From the NCBI GenBank assembly GCA_021234155.1, contig JAJEKV010000004.1, positions 23,223,122 to 23,287,121 of the forward strand: DNA of 64,000 nucleotides, read 5' to 3'. Under the pieces are notes generated by a model. The model had not been told where the DNA came from. It searched no databases and saw only the letters and a program-made list of their open reading frames with translations. The DNA is from Isoetes taiwanensis. Its lineage: Eukaryota; Streptophyta; Lycopodiopsida; Isoetales; Isoetaceae. A program made the translations under genes and the position numbers. This document shows, one piece after another, positions 1-11,796 of this stretch (positions are counted from its first letter, which is position 1; the number at the start of each line of letters is the position of its first letter).

Positions 1-1696
1 GATATAGGATTTCTAGAGAAGAGATGTCACACAATATTGAACAAATTGTTGTTGTTTATCATAGATAGGAACAGTAGTTTGAATATACTTCAACTTCCAG
101 CCTCAATTGTTTTGCTTTTTCAATCTGTCATATATGTCCGACAAACAAAAAGAAATGCATCCAATCATCTTCTTTGCTAAGCCATCATAGACATGTCTTT
201 GCAAAAAAAAGATAAAGCAATGCATGTAAGCTTATGATAAGGCCTTTTACTTGAAGGCCTGATCCAATAAAGCTAACAATCAGGCATGCTAACTTTTAAA
301 AAAAAAACTTACAATTTATTAAAGAGTTGTAGCAATCGAAATTGCAAACAATGGAGCACAACAAATGCCTTTTGCAAGTGATTTGAACAACTATAGGTTA
401 TGGTACTTTTGCAAGTGATTTGAACTACTATGGGCTATGATACGTGTATATGTACAGGCCTAGATAGAAATAAATGGGTCTAATTTGCAAGCTTCTATGT
501 AGTGTATATGAGATTTGCCCATAAATGAGAGGAGCCAATCTTGAGAATCAAAATTATAGCTACGGTTTGCAAGACTGTGTTATGCTCTTTGAACCATAGT
601 CTTTGCAACTTATTTTGAAAATGCAATAACTTTGTTGTGCCATCTAAGACCCAAAGAAAAGAGCACATAGACATGATACCAATTTATCTAAAAATTTATA
701 ATGATTCACATGCGTTTTCCTTTGCAAGTCTCAAAGCATGAGGAGATAGCAAGTAAAACTTGGTCTATATTTCCATATGCCCAAAAGTTTGCAGTCCTTG
801 GGAAAGCCAAGTCTATACTCTAATGGCGGCTAGAAAAGCAACAATTTCTTAAAACAAAGAAGTGATTGTCTACTATAAAATGAACTTCCAAAGCATTCTT
901 ACCTTCATTGAATGATCTATGACGCTGACACACTCCGAGGATGTCAAGCACATGGCCATATATCTGCTATACCATCAAAGAAAAACCTAAAGATGGAGTA
1001 AAAATGGATGTACCGGTTATAAGAAGGCGATTCTTCAGCTTCCTAAATTCATACCTCCAGATCGGCCAGTAGCTTTGGTTACAAAAGTTTCCACTAAGGT
1101 TCTCTTTGCACCAAAATACAACTTTAGAAATTGCAACATGGAAAGTCTTTATAATAAAGGAATTTTTATTTGGCTATACCGACTAGAGCACCAAATATTA
1201 AAACGTGCAAAATGGTAATTATTGACTCTATTCCAAGTGTTAAACGATTGCAAGTGTTATTTGGATTGTGCAAATGTCTCTTCTATTTCATGGGTTAACT
1301 ACATTTTGCCCCTGCGCGTTGCGCTATGCAAAAGAAAGAAACATAAGCTAAAACATCAAGGCAGCAATAGCGGGGAAGATCAAGAAGCTTAACTGCGTAT
1401 CTATTAGTTTGAGTTGTGACAATGGCAAAAATCAGAATGGGGAAAAAAAAGCAAGCATTGCGTATAAGAGATTCATAGGCCAGTGACATCTCAAAAACAT
1501 TCATATGGAAGAAAAAAATTCAAATACACATCTGTTATTCATTTGTTTACTATTTACAAAATGATTAAAAGTCATCTTACATATTTCAAGATTTTGGGTC
1601 TTGAATGCAAGATTTCAGACAGTGATCCTTTCTAAACATGTAGAACAGCCATGGATACATAAAATATAAAAGAAAGGGCAAGCTGGGAAGGTGAAA
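1..1696. other. No gene recognised
   Basis: This AT-rich stretch has only short, low-complexity reading frames without recognisable domains. I see no RNA gene, terminal repeat or retroelement motif in it. It is probably intergenic or very old repeat DNA. Confidence 0.5.
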
Positions 1697-1866
1697 ATAA
1701 GAATAGAATAGAATAGAATAGTTTTTTTAACGTCCACGAAGACCAATAGGTCATGGGACCCATACAATGGGCTAGTACAATCATTACTACTAGGATTAAA
1801 AAACCCCTGCCTCGAAAGGTTTTCAAGGGAAAAACCTTTGCAGTAATGATGATACTAGACAAGCTT
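1697..1866 (-). mobile_element. LINE 3' end, 5'-truncated, TTCTA tail
   Basis: Read on the minus strand this is a short 3' fragment of a LINE. It has a long stem-loop, then a GACC-TATT-GGTC hairpin, then GGACGTTAAAAAAACTATTC and a (TTCTA)n tail, which appears on the plus strand as GAATA repeats at 1700-1720. The outer stem arms are at 1780-1788 and 1842-1850 and are perfectly complementary. The same 3' structure ends the LINE at 17053-17700, which has coding sequence upstream, so the assignment is by homology. No coding part is retained here. Confidence 0.8.
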
Positions 1867-3238
1867 AGATAATGACTACTGAGGGCTCAGTAATTGCAGA
1901 CGTTTATCTAGAACCTCAAGTATGTATAATGCCAAGTCATGCACAGATGGTCTACCGAGAAGTTATGGAAGGCGTGGAATGGAATGCTAAGGTCGAAAAA
2001 TGATTAGGACTATCTCAAAAGCGAGCAACAACTCGGAAGAGTATGGCTTTCATCTTCAATAACATGGCGAATCGGGCAAGGCACATAGTCTAAGTCTTCT
2101 GGCGGCAATTGCTAAGAGAGAACAGAAAAGCTAAGGATGAAATGCATTAACCACAAAGAAATCCGCCATTTTAACTTGCTATGATTAGCTTGTTAGGAGA
2201 AATACACGTGAAGTTACCGGAAATAGAAATGAGGAGGCCACACACGCTGCGCCATTCCATCCTTCACGCCTTGGGATTTGATTCGTAAGTTTTTACTCAA
2301 GCCGGATGCGAGAAAGCGAGACACGAAGATTTTTGGTGCTAGAATTTGGGGAAGTAGAGAAAAACTTCCGGGATCAAAGGAATCGTGTAAAAGTGAAAAA
2401 TGGCGGCAACCAAGTGATTTGCATTTCGATTTTCTTTTCTTCGATATATCAACGCTCCATGCAACCATGTTGAAAGTGAAAGCTTTTTCGCTGTTGTCAT
2501 TTCCTCAAATGAAGAAATGGTAGAACTGCAAAATCCGCCTTTAAAATCCTAAAATCTAAAAATCCGGTTGCTTGCTTGCTTGTCGGCTCTATTTTCCCCT
2601 TTGTCCATTTCTCTTTGCATCCTCCGCTCTTCTCTTGAACGGCAAGCGCAATCGATATGATGATCGAACTGTACTAATGTGGGTCGATTTTATCATAGAT
2701 ACATTTAGGGTATGTCTTAAAGGAAAAAAGTTAAGAACCAAATCTGATCTTCAAGAATGACCACCGAGATCTTGAGGACCTTCGGGATCTCTCAGAAAAC
2801 GCCACAAACTCGACTCGACTCCGTTTTTAGGGCTCGAGCTATGCTCGAACCTATCCGCAAAATCATCTCGGTAAATATCTCCGTTTCTTGCTTATCGGAA
2901 TAGCCATACTGTGAAGATAGAATAAGAAGCCACCGCTCTCATTCTTATGCCCTCGGACCCTAAGACGGAATGGAGGTCGAATATATATATGTTCCATTCC
3001 TCCAAAGGCTGGTGCATCGTAATATGGATCAAAGACCAAGAAAGCGTGGTTGATCCGTTGTTCACCATGGCATCATAAGCGCAGAGAATAGTGGCTTCGG
3101 CCTCTTTCAAAGTGCTTTGCTCTCGATTCAAGAGAAACCGGTTACCCGGTTTGCATGACCCTCCGCCCAACACTTTCGCGACGGCATTTTAGGGCAACAA
3201 GAGGTTTTAGCAGTCACCAAAGATATCTTAGGTATATT
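1867..3238. other. No gene recognised
   Basis: No domain is recognisable. A 93-codon minus-strand frame at 2892-3173 is open, but its product resembles nothing I know and it lacks supporting signals, so I do not call it a gene. Confidence 0.4.
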
Positions 3239-3316
3239 CTAGCATATACCCTGGGATATGCTAAAACCCACATAAGCGAGGGTTTGCCCCCTAGGCAAAC
3301 CAAAAAAAAAAAAAAA
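3239..3316 (+). other. Two adjacent hairpins followed by an A-tract
   Basis: TAGCATAT...ATATGCTA (about 3240-3263) forms one hairpin and GGTTTGCC-CCCTA-GGCAAACC (3281-3301) a second with a perfect 8-bp stem. A run of about 15 A residues follows directly. This resembles the 3' end of an A-tailed retroposon with a terminal stem-loop. I found no clear target-site duplication, so the identity is uncertain. Confidence 0.4.
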
Positions 3317-3984
3317 AGCCTTTGTGTTATCAAGATACACCACATAATAAGATTTGCACGCACTCCAAAATGAGAGTTATATTAAGAGAGCTATCCACCA
3401 CCATTTTTTTATTCCTACATATGGAATGATGAGACTTGGAAAATAACTAGTAGGATGGCATCGATCCGACCCATCTGATATTCTAGGGAGGGATGAGCCA
3501 TCTATATATATGACATTCTTTCATTCAGTCGGTGACCGGGGCCTTCTCACAATAGCTTCCTTCTTTGCCCTTTGGTTTCCTCCCTCCCCTCCCTTGTATA
3601 TTTCTTTTGTCACTTTATACTGTTAGGTACGTATATATATTTATTTCCACCTGATTGGTGATGCTATTATTTTTCACCTGTTGTCTAATACAATTTATCG
3701 TTCCACCTGTTTGTGACGCTTTTTTTCCATCTGTATATTTGTTGGTGGTAATAACATTTTAGGGATGCTTTTGACTTGATGATTTTCCTTTATTTTAGGT
3801 GGTCGTTCGCCCAGGTACAATTCCTCTTTTCATTCGTCAAGATTAACGAGTATGTTCCATATGTTCCACATTCTTCAGGTTCTTCTACCATCCCATGGAT
3901 TTGCTGTGTATGGCGTTCGGGTTCGCCATCCTTTCAATTTTTTGTTTTCAGAGCATCCGTTGAGGTCATTAGTGATATCTTCTC
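3317..3984. other. No gene recognised
   Basis: A T-rich stretch with several loose copies of a phrase like CCACCTG...GTGATGCT (about 3650-3730). The phrase recurs at 42850-42900, just upstream of another LINE 3' end, so this may be poorly conserved LINE 3' UTR. I see no coding sequence. Confidence 0.35.
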
Positions 3985-4040
3985 ATCATTAGGATTTTCC
4001 TCGAAAACTCAAAAAGGCGGGGTTTTTGTCCCACTAGAAA
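3985..4040 (+). mobile_element. LINE 3'-UTR stem-loop fragment (weak)
   Basis: The core of the 3' stem-loop shared by the TTCTA-tailed LINEs is present (TTTTCCTCGAAAACTC, then AGGCGGGGTTTTTG). It closely resembles 43050-43090. The terminal hairpin and tail are missing or unrecognisable. Confidence 0.45.
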
Positions 4041-4614
4041 AAAGATGGCAACACCTTGATCCACAAAGTCTGTGGCTGGCAGAAACATATTTAACACGCA
4101 TTCTCCATATTTAGGGCCATCTCGTCATTGTTGCTTTTTCTTCTTGCCCGTAAAAGGTAGTCATAGCTTGACCCGAGCGGAGAACTTCTGCAATGATAGA
4201 AGTTGTCAAAAACGAGCTATTTTCAGGGTTTTCCACCAAAAAAAGAAAGGAAGGCAGTCATAGATGTCAAAATTAACAGATCTAATGGATAGTACCAAAA
4301 TTCATGTTACATGGTGTTAGGATCAAGGTCCTGATGAGTAAGACTAAAGCTTGTAAGCACCTGCTTATCAGCAAGTTGAAGCCCCTCTCCATTTGTCTTC
4401 TGAGGTTCATTACAAAATATTTCTAATTTGCTTTATCGTTGCAAACTTTACAGCCTATAAATGAATTATAAGTAGCCACCAATTATCTCCATATGCAGAT
4501 AAACCAAAGAAATCCAAAAACCAGAAATATTGGAGACCCCAATTTTTGCCCCTCTGTTAGAATAAAATAAATCACAATACCCTAATCATCAGATTCAAGA
4601 ACAGGTATGTCTGT
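4041..4614. other. No gene recognised
   Basis: I see nothing supportable in this AT-rich stretch. Confidence 0.45.
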
Positions 4615-4756
4615 AAGAACTTGAGTAAAATACCTCACCCTCCTATCTACTCCTGGGTTAAACTTCCCTGTAAAAAGTTTTTTTCTGTACCTTTTATACT
4701 TCTTTAATATAAATATACCGACTTCAATCAAAAAAAAAAAGAACTTGAGTAAAATA
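4615..4756 (+). mobile_element. 108-bp truncated retroposon tail with 16-bp target-site duplication
   Basis: A 108-bp insert (4633-4740) ends in CGACTTCAATC plus 11 A residues and is flanked by the identical 16-mer GAACTTGAGTAAAATA at 4617-4632 and 4741-4756. This is the signature of target-primed reverse transcription by an A-tailed LINE. The insert is only the last part of the 3' UTR. The same 3' end occurs in the insertion at 12580-12647. This family is distinct from the microsatellite-tailed LINEs that dominate the window. Confidence 0.9.
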
Positions 4757-5103
4757 GTTCCCAAATATTCTCCATTTGATGCTTTGTTTTCCATGCTTGC
4801 AAGAGGGCTTGGATTGTGGAGGGTCCATTTGTGGTCTAAAGGCAACTGAAAAATAGGTGAAGTTCCAAAATGCCTCTACTTTGAAAATGTATTAACGAGT
4901 AGTCAACATGGAATGGCATGCAACTGATGCAATTTCAAACAACGAACTAAAATAAAAACTAAACTGTAAAAAAACATCCTACCAAAGAAAGAGAAATGAA
5001 ATGAAATGGAATGTTTATTAATATGTTTGTGAGACCATCAGGTCTAGAAGACGTTCAAAAGACATAATTTGCATCGTAGATCGTTCATCTAGAATGTTCT
5101 CTG

Positions 5104-5823
5104 TTAGGAACATGCTAGGTCTTCTTCAAAATTTTCATCTTTTGTTGTCATCAACTTCAACTTGTGAATATTCATTTCCCTTATCTGCAGTATTTTAATG
5201 AGAAAATTTTCGATAAAAGCTACAGGAATCTCAAAGAAATGTGCCAAATCCCCAACCAAAATACCATGCTTACATCTACAACATTGGTAAGCCGGACAAT
5301 GCAAGATTACATGTTCTTCATCTTCAACTGCATTTGTTCCGCAAACTTTACATAACCTTAACTCATGAGGAACATTACCCCAATGCCCAACTTCAACTCC
5401 AAGATGATGGGAACTGAGCCTTAGTCCGATAATCACATCCTTAAGTTTCACGGAAATTCCTTCTTTGAGGTAAGAAGTTCTTTGTGAGGTAGGGTTCGTC
5501 ACTTGCCTATAATATTCCTTCTTAACCTTGGGAACACTCCACATTTTATATGCAGCATGCCTTCTTATCCATTCCCTTAGATTCCCCCTATTCTCCCTAG
5601 GATCTCCTATGTTCATCCCCCATTTTTGAAGCCAAATCATGATGTCAACATACCAGCCCCTTTCCAGGCTTTGTACATGTGCCAAATAAGGCAAGCTATC
5701 ATCTCCCTTATCATAAACCACTTTGCAAAAAGCAAGCGACTTGTGAAGTGCTTCTAACTCTAACGGAAGCATATCACACTCCACAAGCATTATATCATAA
5801 GGCATTTGCATCTTAACCCCCAA
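5104..5823 (-). pseudogene. LINE A ORF2 C-terminal region with CCHC zinc knuckle
   Basis: A 239-codon open frame is homologous to the C-terminus of the LINE B ORF2 in this window. It shares GWYVD..IWLQKWG (around residues 56-69), LSSHHLGVEVGHWG and the Cys-His motif CKVCGTN...EEHVILHC, spaced C-x2-C-x9-H-x4-C. In L1-type plant LINEs this knuckle lies after RT and is thought to bind template RNA. The frame is the best preserved part of LINE A. It is a remnant, not a gene with its own start: the RT that should precede it is in other frames upstream. Confidence 0.88.
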
Positions 5824-5952
5824 TTCAACATGGAAGAATTTTTTTTGTACCTTCTCTACTTTTTTCTAGAATCTAACTCTAGCTCTTGTCCACTACTAAA
5901 CCAAGATATTTGTAGTTATCAACAATGTCTACTATGCCACCTTTGTAAAAAA

Positions 5953-6003
5953 ACTTATCAACTTTTTTTTTTTTTGTTGAAGGACGTCAGACTTATCAAC
6001 TTT
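5953..6003 (-). mobile_element. 25-bp retroposon tail with 13-bp target-site duplication
   Basis: The 13-mer ACTTATCAACTTT occurs at 5953-5965 and 5991-6003. Between them are a T-run and GTTGAAGGACGTCAG, which on the minus strand is CTGACGTCCTTCAAC followed by poly-A. The same 3' end occurs in the longer copy at 15147. This is therefore an extremely short 5'-truncated retroposition event nested in LINE A. Confidence 0.85.
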
Positions 6004-6111
6004 GTTTGCACCAAATATTACCACTTTGGTTTTTGACATGTTTACCGCCATGCTGTTGGCATCACAAAAAGAGAATAGCATATCCAAATTTTTCTGCATC
6101 CCCTGAGCGCT

Positions 6112-7147
6112 TCATAAAAGCAATACTGTATCATCACCATATAAAAGAAGCAAGACCACATATCCAGCCAATATAACTCCATCACCACCAAATTGTTGGG
6201 TCCAGCTCTCCAGCTCATCTATGAATAGGCTAAATAGTATTGGTGACAGCAAGAAGCCTTCCTTAACACCAATCGAACTCTCCACTAGATCATGGAAAGA
6301 TAGTTGCACAAAGACCCTTTCACAACATTTTCACTACTGGCTATAGTTCAGAAGGTACATCAAGTTTTTCCATTCTTTGCCATAAAACTCCCTTTGAACA
6401 ATATCAAAAGCTTTTGTAAAATCAGCAAAAGTGGCGAACATAGGGTTTTTAGTTACCTTTCACAGAGTCAGTGATGCATCTGAATGTCACCAAGTGATCA
6501 ATGGTACCTCCTAAATCCAACTTGACCCTTTGCCCTAACTTGGTATTCCTCGGCCCAGTTACTGATTTTATGTTTCAACAGAGTAGCAAATAGTTTAGAG
6601 TAAAGGTTGCTAACCATTATCATCCTATAATTACTAGGGTTCACTACATCTCCAGATTTATGCAAAGGAATTACTCTATTTATCTGCCAGGTCAAGGGGA
6701 ATCCTTCATGCAACACTACATTGAATAGATTAGCAAGTACCACATAAATCTTATTGCTAGTCCATTTAAGCATTTTAGCCACATCAGCCTATGTGCATCA
6801 CCCGCTTTACCATTAGATAGTTTATGTAGGCCCATTTCAATGTATTCCACAGTAAACTGTAAGGTGTTAGACCCACATATATCTCATTGCACTTTTCTAG
6901 CATCTGACATGAAATATAGTCCGAGTATATGATGCGTGAGTTCATTAACTCTCGGCCCCACTGCAATGTTATTTTTAGGCTTTGGCCTATTCCAAAAACT
7001 TCTAGAATCATCAATTAACTCCACTATCATATCCTCTTGCTTCTTTTTGAGGAAGACACACTTTTTCGCCTTAATTAATTTCACGTACTCAGTCTTGCAT
7101 TGTTTAGAATTATACCTGCTTATATTGCTCACTTTTGAGTTTTGCAT
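6112..7147 (-). pseudogene. LINE A ORF2 reverse transcriptase region, decayed
   Basis: Minus-strand pieces in different frames cover the RT. At 6884-7147 is the connector before RT (KKCVFLKKKQED...SFWNRPKPK). At 6498-6782 are fingers and early palm (INRVIPLHKSGD, NYRMIMVSN, GQVGFRR). At 6112-6309 is the catalytic box LLLYGDDTVLL. The usual Y-A-D-D of this family reads Y-G-D-D here. The segment between the fingers and the catalytic box is frameshifted. It is a pseudogene of the RNA-templated polymerase that made the element. Confidence 0.85.
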
Positions 7148-7333
7148 TCTGATTGAACCATCTATTGTAAGGTAAGCCTTTTAGATTCTATTCTATTCTA
7201 TTCATTGATATAAAGCACTACTCAGCACATTTTACTAATATTGAAGAGTTGACATAAATGGGCTTTATGTACATGCATGCGTATCTATTTGGACTATTTT
7301 TTGAATGTGTAGGGGGCACTTTTTGGTGTACAT

Positions 7334-7910
7334 TTAAAGGAATAGAGGAACATGATCAGATTCTAATCGTAGCTCTCCAACATGGAAATTTCTTGCCTCT
7401 AATGCAAACTCTGCACTGGCTAGAACATAATCCACCACACTTGCATCTCTGCATATACGGGCACTTGTTCCAAAAAAATTTCTAGTACCATTATATATAA
7501 AGAGATTAAAACCACTACACAAACTCAACAGATGATGACCCTTAGAGTTAGCCAAACCTCCAGAGTCTAGTGACTCTGTATCCCATCCACTAGCCTTCAA
7601 GTCATCATCATCCAGCATTTTCGCCCATATAGCATTCCCATGGTCACTTCCAATAGCATCTTATTTATTCACAGTGCGCCCCTTAAAATCTCCCATCAAC
7701 AAAACATTCTCTTTTTGAAACAACTTAACTATATATTGCTCTAAATAGTTAAATGGATCCTCTCTATCCAACTCACTTGTGCCATATGTAGGAGACCCTC
7801 GAGGAGAGAAGTAACAGCCAGCAATGAACAATGAATTTCTCCTGCCTGGAATTTCAACCCAAATTGTATGTTTCGATTCTTTTACCATCTTATCCAAATC
7901 TACAAACTTG
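7334..7910 (-). pseudogene. LINE A ORF2 endonuclease region, partial
   Basis: Two frames (7661-7897, then 7334-7618 on the minus strand) encode the middle and end of an apurinic/apyrimidinic-type endonuclease. LLMGDFKGRT is the GDFN-type motif with the Asn replaced by Lys. DYVLAS and LESDHVPLFL are the C-terminal catalytic Asp and SDH motifs. The frame breaks near 7640-7660. The N-terminus, with the catalytic Asn and Glu, is missing because the element is 5'-truncated. In an intact LINE this domain nicks the target DNA. Confidence 0.85.
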
Positions 7911-7940
7911 GAGCAAATATAATCCCTTTCTCTTCGTGTC

Positions 7941-8225
7941 TGGGAGTTTGGTCTAGTGGTAACACACTAGTTCCTTAGCAGTGTGGTCTCGAGTTCGAGA
8001 CCACCCAGAATCGCACTCGGTACTGTTGGGGGTCAAATCCTAACAGACACAATGTAAGGTGGTTGGGGGCAGGGCCCAACCGAGCAATGTAGTGCGGTGT
8101 GTGGTCACATGTCCAGTTGGATGCAATGTAGTGCGGTGTGTGGTCACATGTTCAGTTGGATGCTGCCTAGTGGCGTGACGTTAAAATACTATCTATCTAA
8201 AATACTATCTATCTATCCATCCTTA
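7941..8225 (+). mobile_element. tRNA-derived SINE, complete copy
   Basis: The head carries RNA polymerase III promoter boxes: A box TGGTCTAGTGG at 7949-7959 and B box GAGTTCGAGACC at 7991-8002. A tRNA-unrelated body follows (GTTGGGGGTCAAATCC, GGTTGGGGGCAGGGCCC), then the 3' end CCTAGTGGCGTGACGTTAAAA and an (ATCT)n tail. A 38-bp segment of the body (TGCAATGTAGTGCGGTGTG...) is tandemly duplicated in this copy only. Two more copies lie at 26291-26818 on the other strand. The 3' end resembles the LINE 3' ends here, which suggests mobilisation by them. Confidence 0.92.
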
Positions 8226-8572
8226 ACTGATAAATATAAATTTCTTGTAGCTCAGGAAGCCGGCAGCCCATGCTATTTCTAGGAAAAAGACCCTATCTAA
8301 CAATACGAGAACATCAGCCATTACGTCCACATCACTCCAAAAATGATGGAGAAGGAGAGCAGTAAGGGGGGTAAAAAGGGCTAAATCTAATGATGGTATA
8401 TCTTGGAATCGCTCCTTGGATTTATGAAATGATACCCCCGTGAACAGTGCTCATCGAAGAGGTCGTTTGAAAAAAACAGACAAAACAAGAGTAGGAGTTC
8501 ATTCATCAATATGATGTGCGTGAATAGTATTAGTCTTCCGTAGAATTATTATCTTTAAACACTGCTTAATCT
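8226..8572. other. No gene recognised
   Basis: About 350 bp between the SINE and the Helitron remnant with no supportable feature. It could include the Helitron 5' part. Confidence 0.4.
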
Positions 8573-9089
8573 ATGCGCAGTGTTCACAAAAGAAATCATC
8601 CAAGACAAACAACCAAGCTGGCCACACAGCTGATTAGTAATTATTCACTCATTAATGCAGAATGTACGGATAGTGTTTTCGAGAAGAATATATGGGAAAG
8701 TTGCCAAGCGGATATTATTACTGTAGATGGAGGTAGGCAGCATCAAAGGAAATCGAGGTGCATGCAACGCAATGATGGAAGTGACTTCAAACTTGATGCA
8801 ACAAGTACATTGGAGGATGATTTAGAATCTACGATCATGACAAGGAATGCACAAAAAATATATCCATCAGAGAATAATAACATAAATAAGAAACCAAGTG
8901 AAGAAAGCCAGCCTGAGAAAGAGAAGACCCATGAAGTTGATCACATCCGGCAACACAATAAGGTTGTCTATGATGAAAAAGAAAGCCATTGGAAATAATT
9001 AGCCTCTAAAATGAAAGAAAAAATCAAAGGAGAGGAGGTTAAATATGAATGGAATAGGAAATGTAAAAATTGCGGTCTAGAATTATTGA

Positions 9090-9258
<169 letters not shown>

Positions 9259-10462
9259 GCCACATGGGGGGTTGAGAGACAATTTGAGAGATGGGGAGAG
9301 ATGGGAGATGGCGAGAGATGAAGGGAGAGTCAAAAATTTGGCTCTCCCTTTGAGAGACAAAATGCCCCTAACTATTGTTAGGGGCGTTCCCATTACACTT
9401 TTCCGTTAAAAGGGAGGAGCCATTTTGGCACCCGTGAAATTTAGCGACATCTACTATTTCCGGTAACTCCTGCTTTATGGAAATTTTTGTTTGGACCACG
9501 ATCCATGATCCATGAAGCTGGGCCACGATCCATGAAGCTTCACGATCTTAGAACTCCGAACCAATAGCAGTTCCAGAATTGGTAACGAAGGTTGGATGAG
9601 TAAGAGTAGATCATACAGCGAAAAAATGAGCAAAAGCACGCCCTCTGTGCTGCTGCAAACAGGGGTTCTTCAAACTTTGGAACCGGATTGAAGCTCTAAT
9701 CCATCAGTTGTGTTGCTATAATCCATCAATTAAGCTGCCGTTTTTGCAGCAGAGCTTTTAATACAGCCCCAGATCAACAAATTACTACTCTGCCATAGCC
9801 ATGTCGGTTTTGCCCAGATCCAACGCAAAACCAAAGTCCATCATATGATCATTTTGATCATCGTGGATCATGCCCGCCATAGCCAGAGCTTCAATAAAGG
9901 CAATAAAGAAAACGAATCTGGCCAAACACGCCATATCTGAGCTTTACAAGCACCGGAATAGAGGCGAAATCGATTTTATGACTGCCCAATCATGAAAAGG
10001 GTCTAGATCATCATCTAAAGAAAGCATTACCGCTGTAGTAAAGAACAAGTAGAGCTGCAGAGGCGGAAAGCGTAGAGCTACAGAGGCGGAAAGCGCAGAG
10101 CAGGTATGGATGGAAATAGAAACACAAAGAATATGAAAATCGCAGAAACAAAATCGAAGAAACAAAAGAAAACTAGAAACAGAAAGAAATCAAAGATTCA
10201 GCGCAAAAAATTCGTGGCATAAGCAGCGCACTGCAGACTCATGGCACTATAAGCATATATTCATGGTGCAGGCGGCTGCAGGCGGTCGCCGTTAACATGG
10301 AATCCCAAAAACAAAGTCATCCCGGAAAAACCTTAGCTAGGAAAATACGGCAATGTTTTTTTTTTCGCCCTTAACGGGCCTTGTTAGGCAAGCAGAGATA
10401 ATTGTCTCTCATTGTCTCTCATGCTATAGCACCGAGAGATTAAAAAAATTTTGGAGCATGTG

Positions 10463-10660
<198 letters not shown>

Positions 10661-11175
10661 TTTTATTGCAATAAAGCAAAATGGAAACTCCCAAGATTGC
10701 TTGAGCTACCAGAGAGCATAGAGGCATTGTATTCAGATCCCAGGTTTACTAAAAGTTCAAGAAGGGTTAATAATTTGTTCTGTTTTAGTATACTCGGTGT
10801 TAATGGATCATTTATTCATCTAAAAGCACCAATATGTATCAGTATTATGGGAAGAACATACCATAGATTACTACCAACATCGCAAGAAACAAATCCCCGC
10901 CGATGGTATATTTATGATGAATTAGAAAGCTATGACATGGTGCGTGCAAATTCAGTCCAGTTTGAGTGGGTGTGACAAATAGGTGCTATGCTAAATAGAG
11001 TGAACCTATTTGTACCGGCTTTGAAAAATATTAGACAGGTACGAAAGGAAAATGTTATGCTAAATGTTAGTGAAACAACGACAGAGAATGAAATAGCTGC
11101 CATTGCTAATGCAAGCAATACCACCATCGTAGAGCCAAGGTTGATTGTTCAAGAAAGATTTTTAATGCGCACATA

Positions 11176-11796
11176 ATTGGGAATAAATACTCAAAACCCT
11201 ATATGATACGATGTTGATTTAATGCAAAATAAATTCTCTAGAAGGGGAAGCTCTCGTCCGTCCAGCGAAACCTGAAAATCCTAAACAAAAAAAAAAGCTC
11301 TTCTCTTGCTTCTCCCCTGCCTCTCATTCCTAGCATAAAAAACTCTGTTTCTGGCATGCTATAACAATCGATCCATGCTCCATGCCTTACAAACTCATGA
11401 AACCCCACCCGCCTCATCTTCTGCTATTCATTCAAGCCTGTTACCATAGCTCTCAGCTTCGGATTTAGGCATCTTGACTTCAAATTTAGGCATCTCAGCT
11501 TTAGATTTTGGCTCTCAACTCTCGGCAGCTCAATCTTAGAGGAAGCAGATTATTACTTGATGTCTGATTGCCATATGTCAAAACCCTAAAATCTTCCAAA
11601 ATGCCTTTTCTGCTTCTGTTGAGCCCGAACCTACACTCTGATTGATAATCTTCTCTTTAATAACCATTGACATATATCCATTCCTACCAAGCTAAAAAAA
11701 CTCAAACTTCTATAATACTCATGATTGCATTGCTAGTTTTTTAAAAAACACGCACAATTATTTTGTTTCATATGCTCAGATAACAATGAGAATAAT
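11176..11796. other. No gene recognised
   Basis: The sequence downstream of the Helitron remnant shows no Rep or helicase motifs and no other feature I can support. Confidence 0.4.

Larger units (their letters stand above)
4990..7935 (-). mobile_element. LINE A: L1-type retrotransposon, 5'-truncated and decayed
   Basis: Minus-strand L1-type LINE with, in order from 7.9 kb down, endonuclease, reverse transcriptase and CCHC C-terminal regions, then a 3' UTR ending in AGACCTGATGGTCT and a short (TTTCA)n tail near 4992-5016. ORF1 and the endonuclease N-terminus are absent, so it is 5'-truncated next to the SINE at 7941. About 100 codons between endonuclease and RT are also missing. Several stops and frameshifts make it inactive. 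A tiny retroposon tail sits inside it at 5966-5990. Confidence 0.9.

Noticed and set aside
2892-3173. A 93-residue protein on the minus strand
   Set aside because: The frame is open and not low complexity, but no homology, context or signals support it.
7941-8002. A functional tRNA gene
   Set aside because: Pol III A and B boxes are present, but the sequence continues into a shared body and tail seen in two other copies, so it is a SINE head. I could not form a full cloverleaf.
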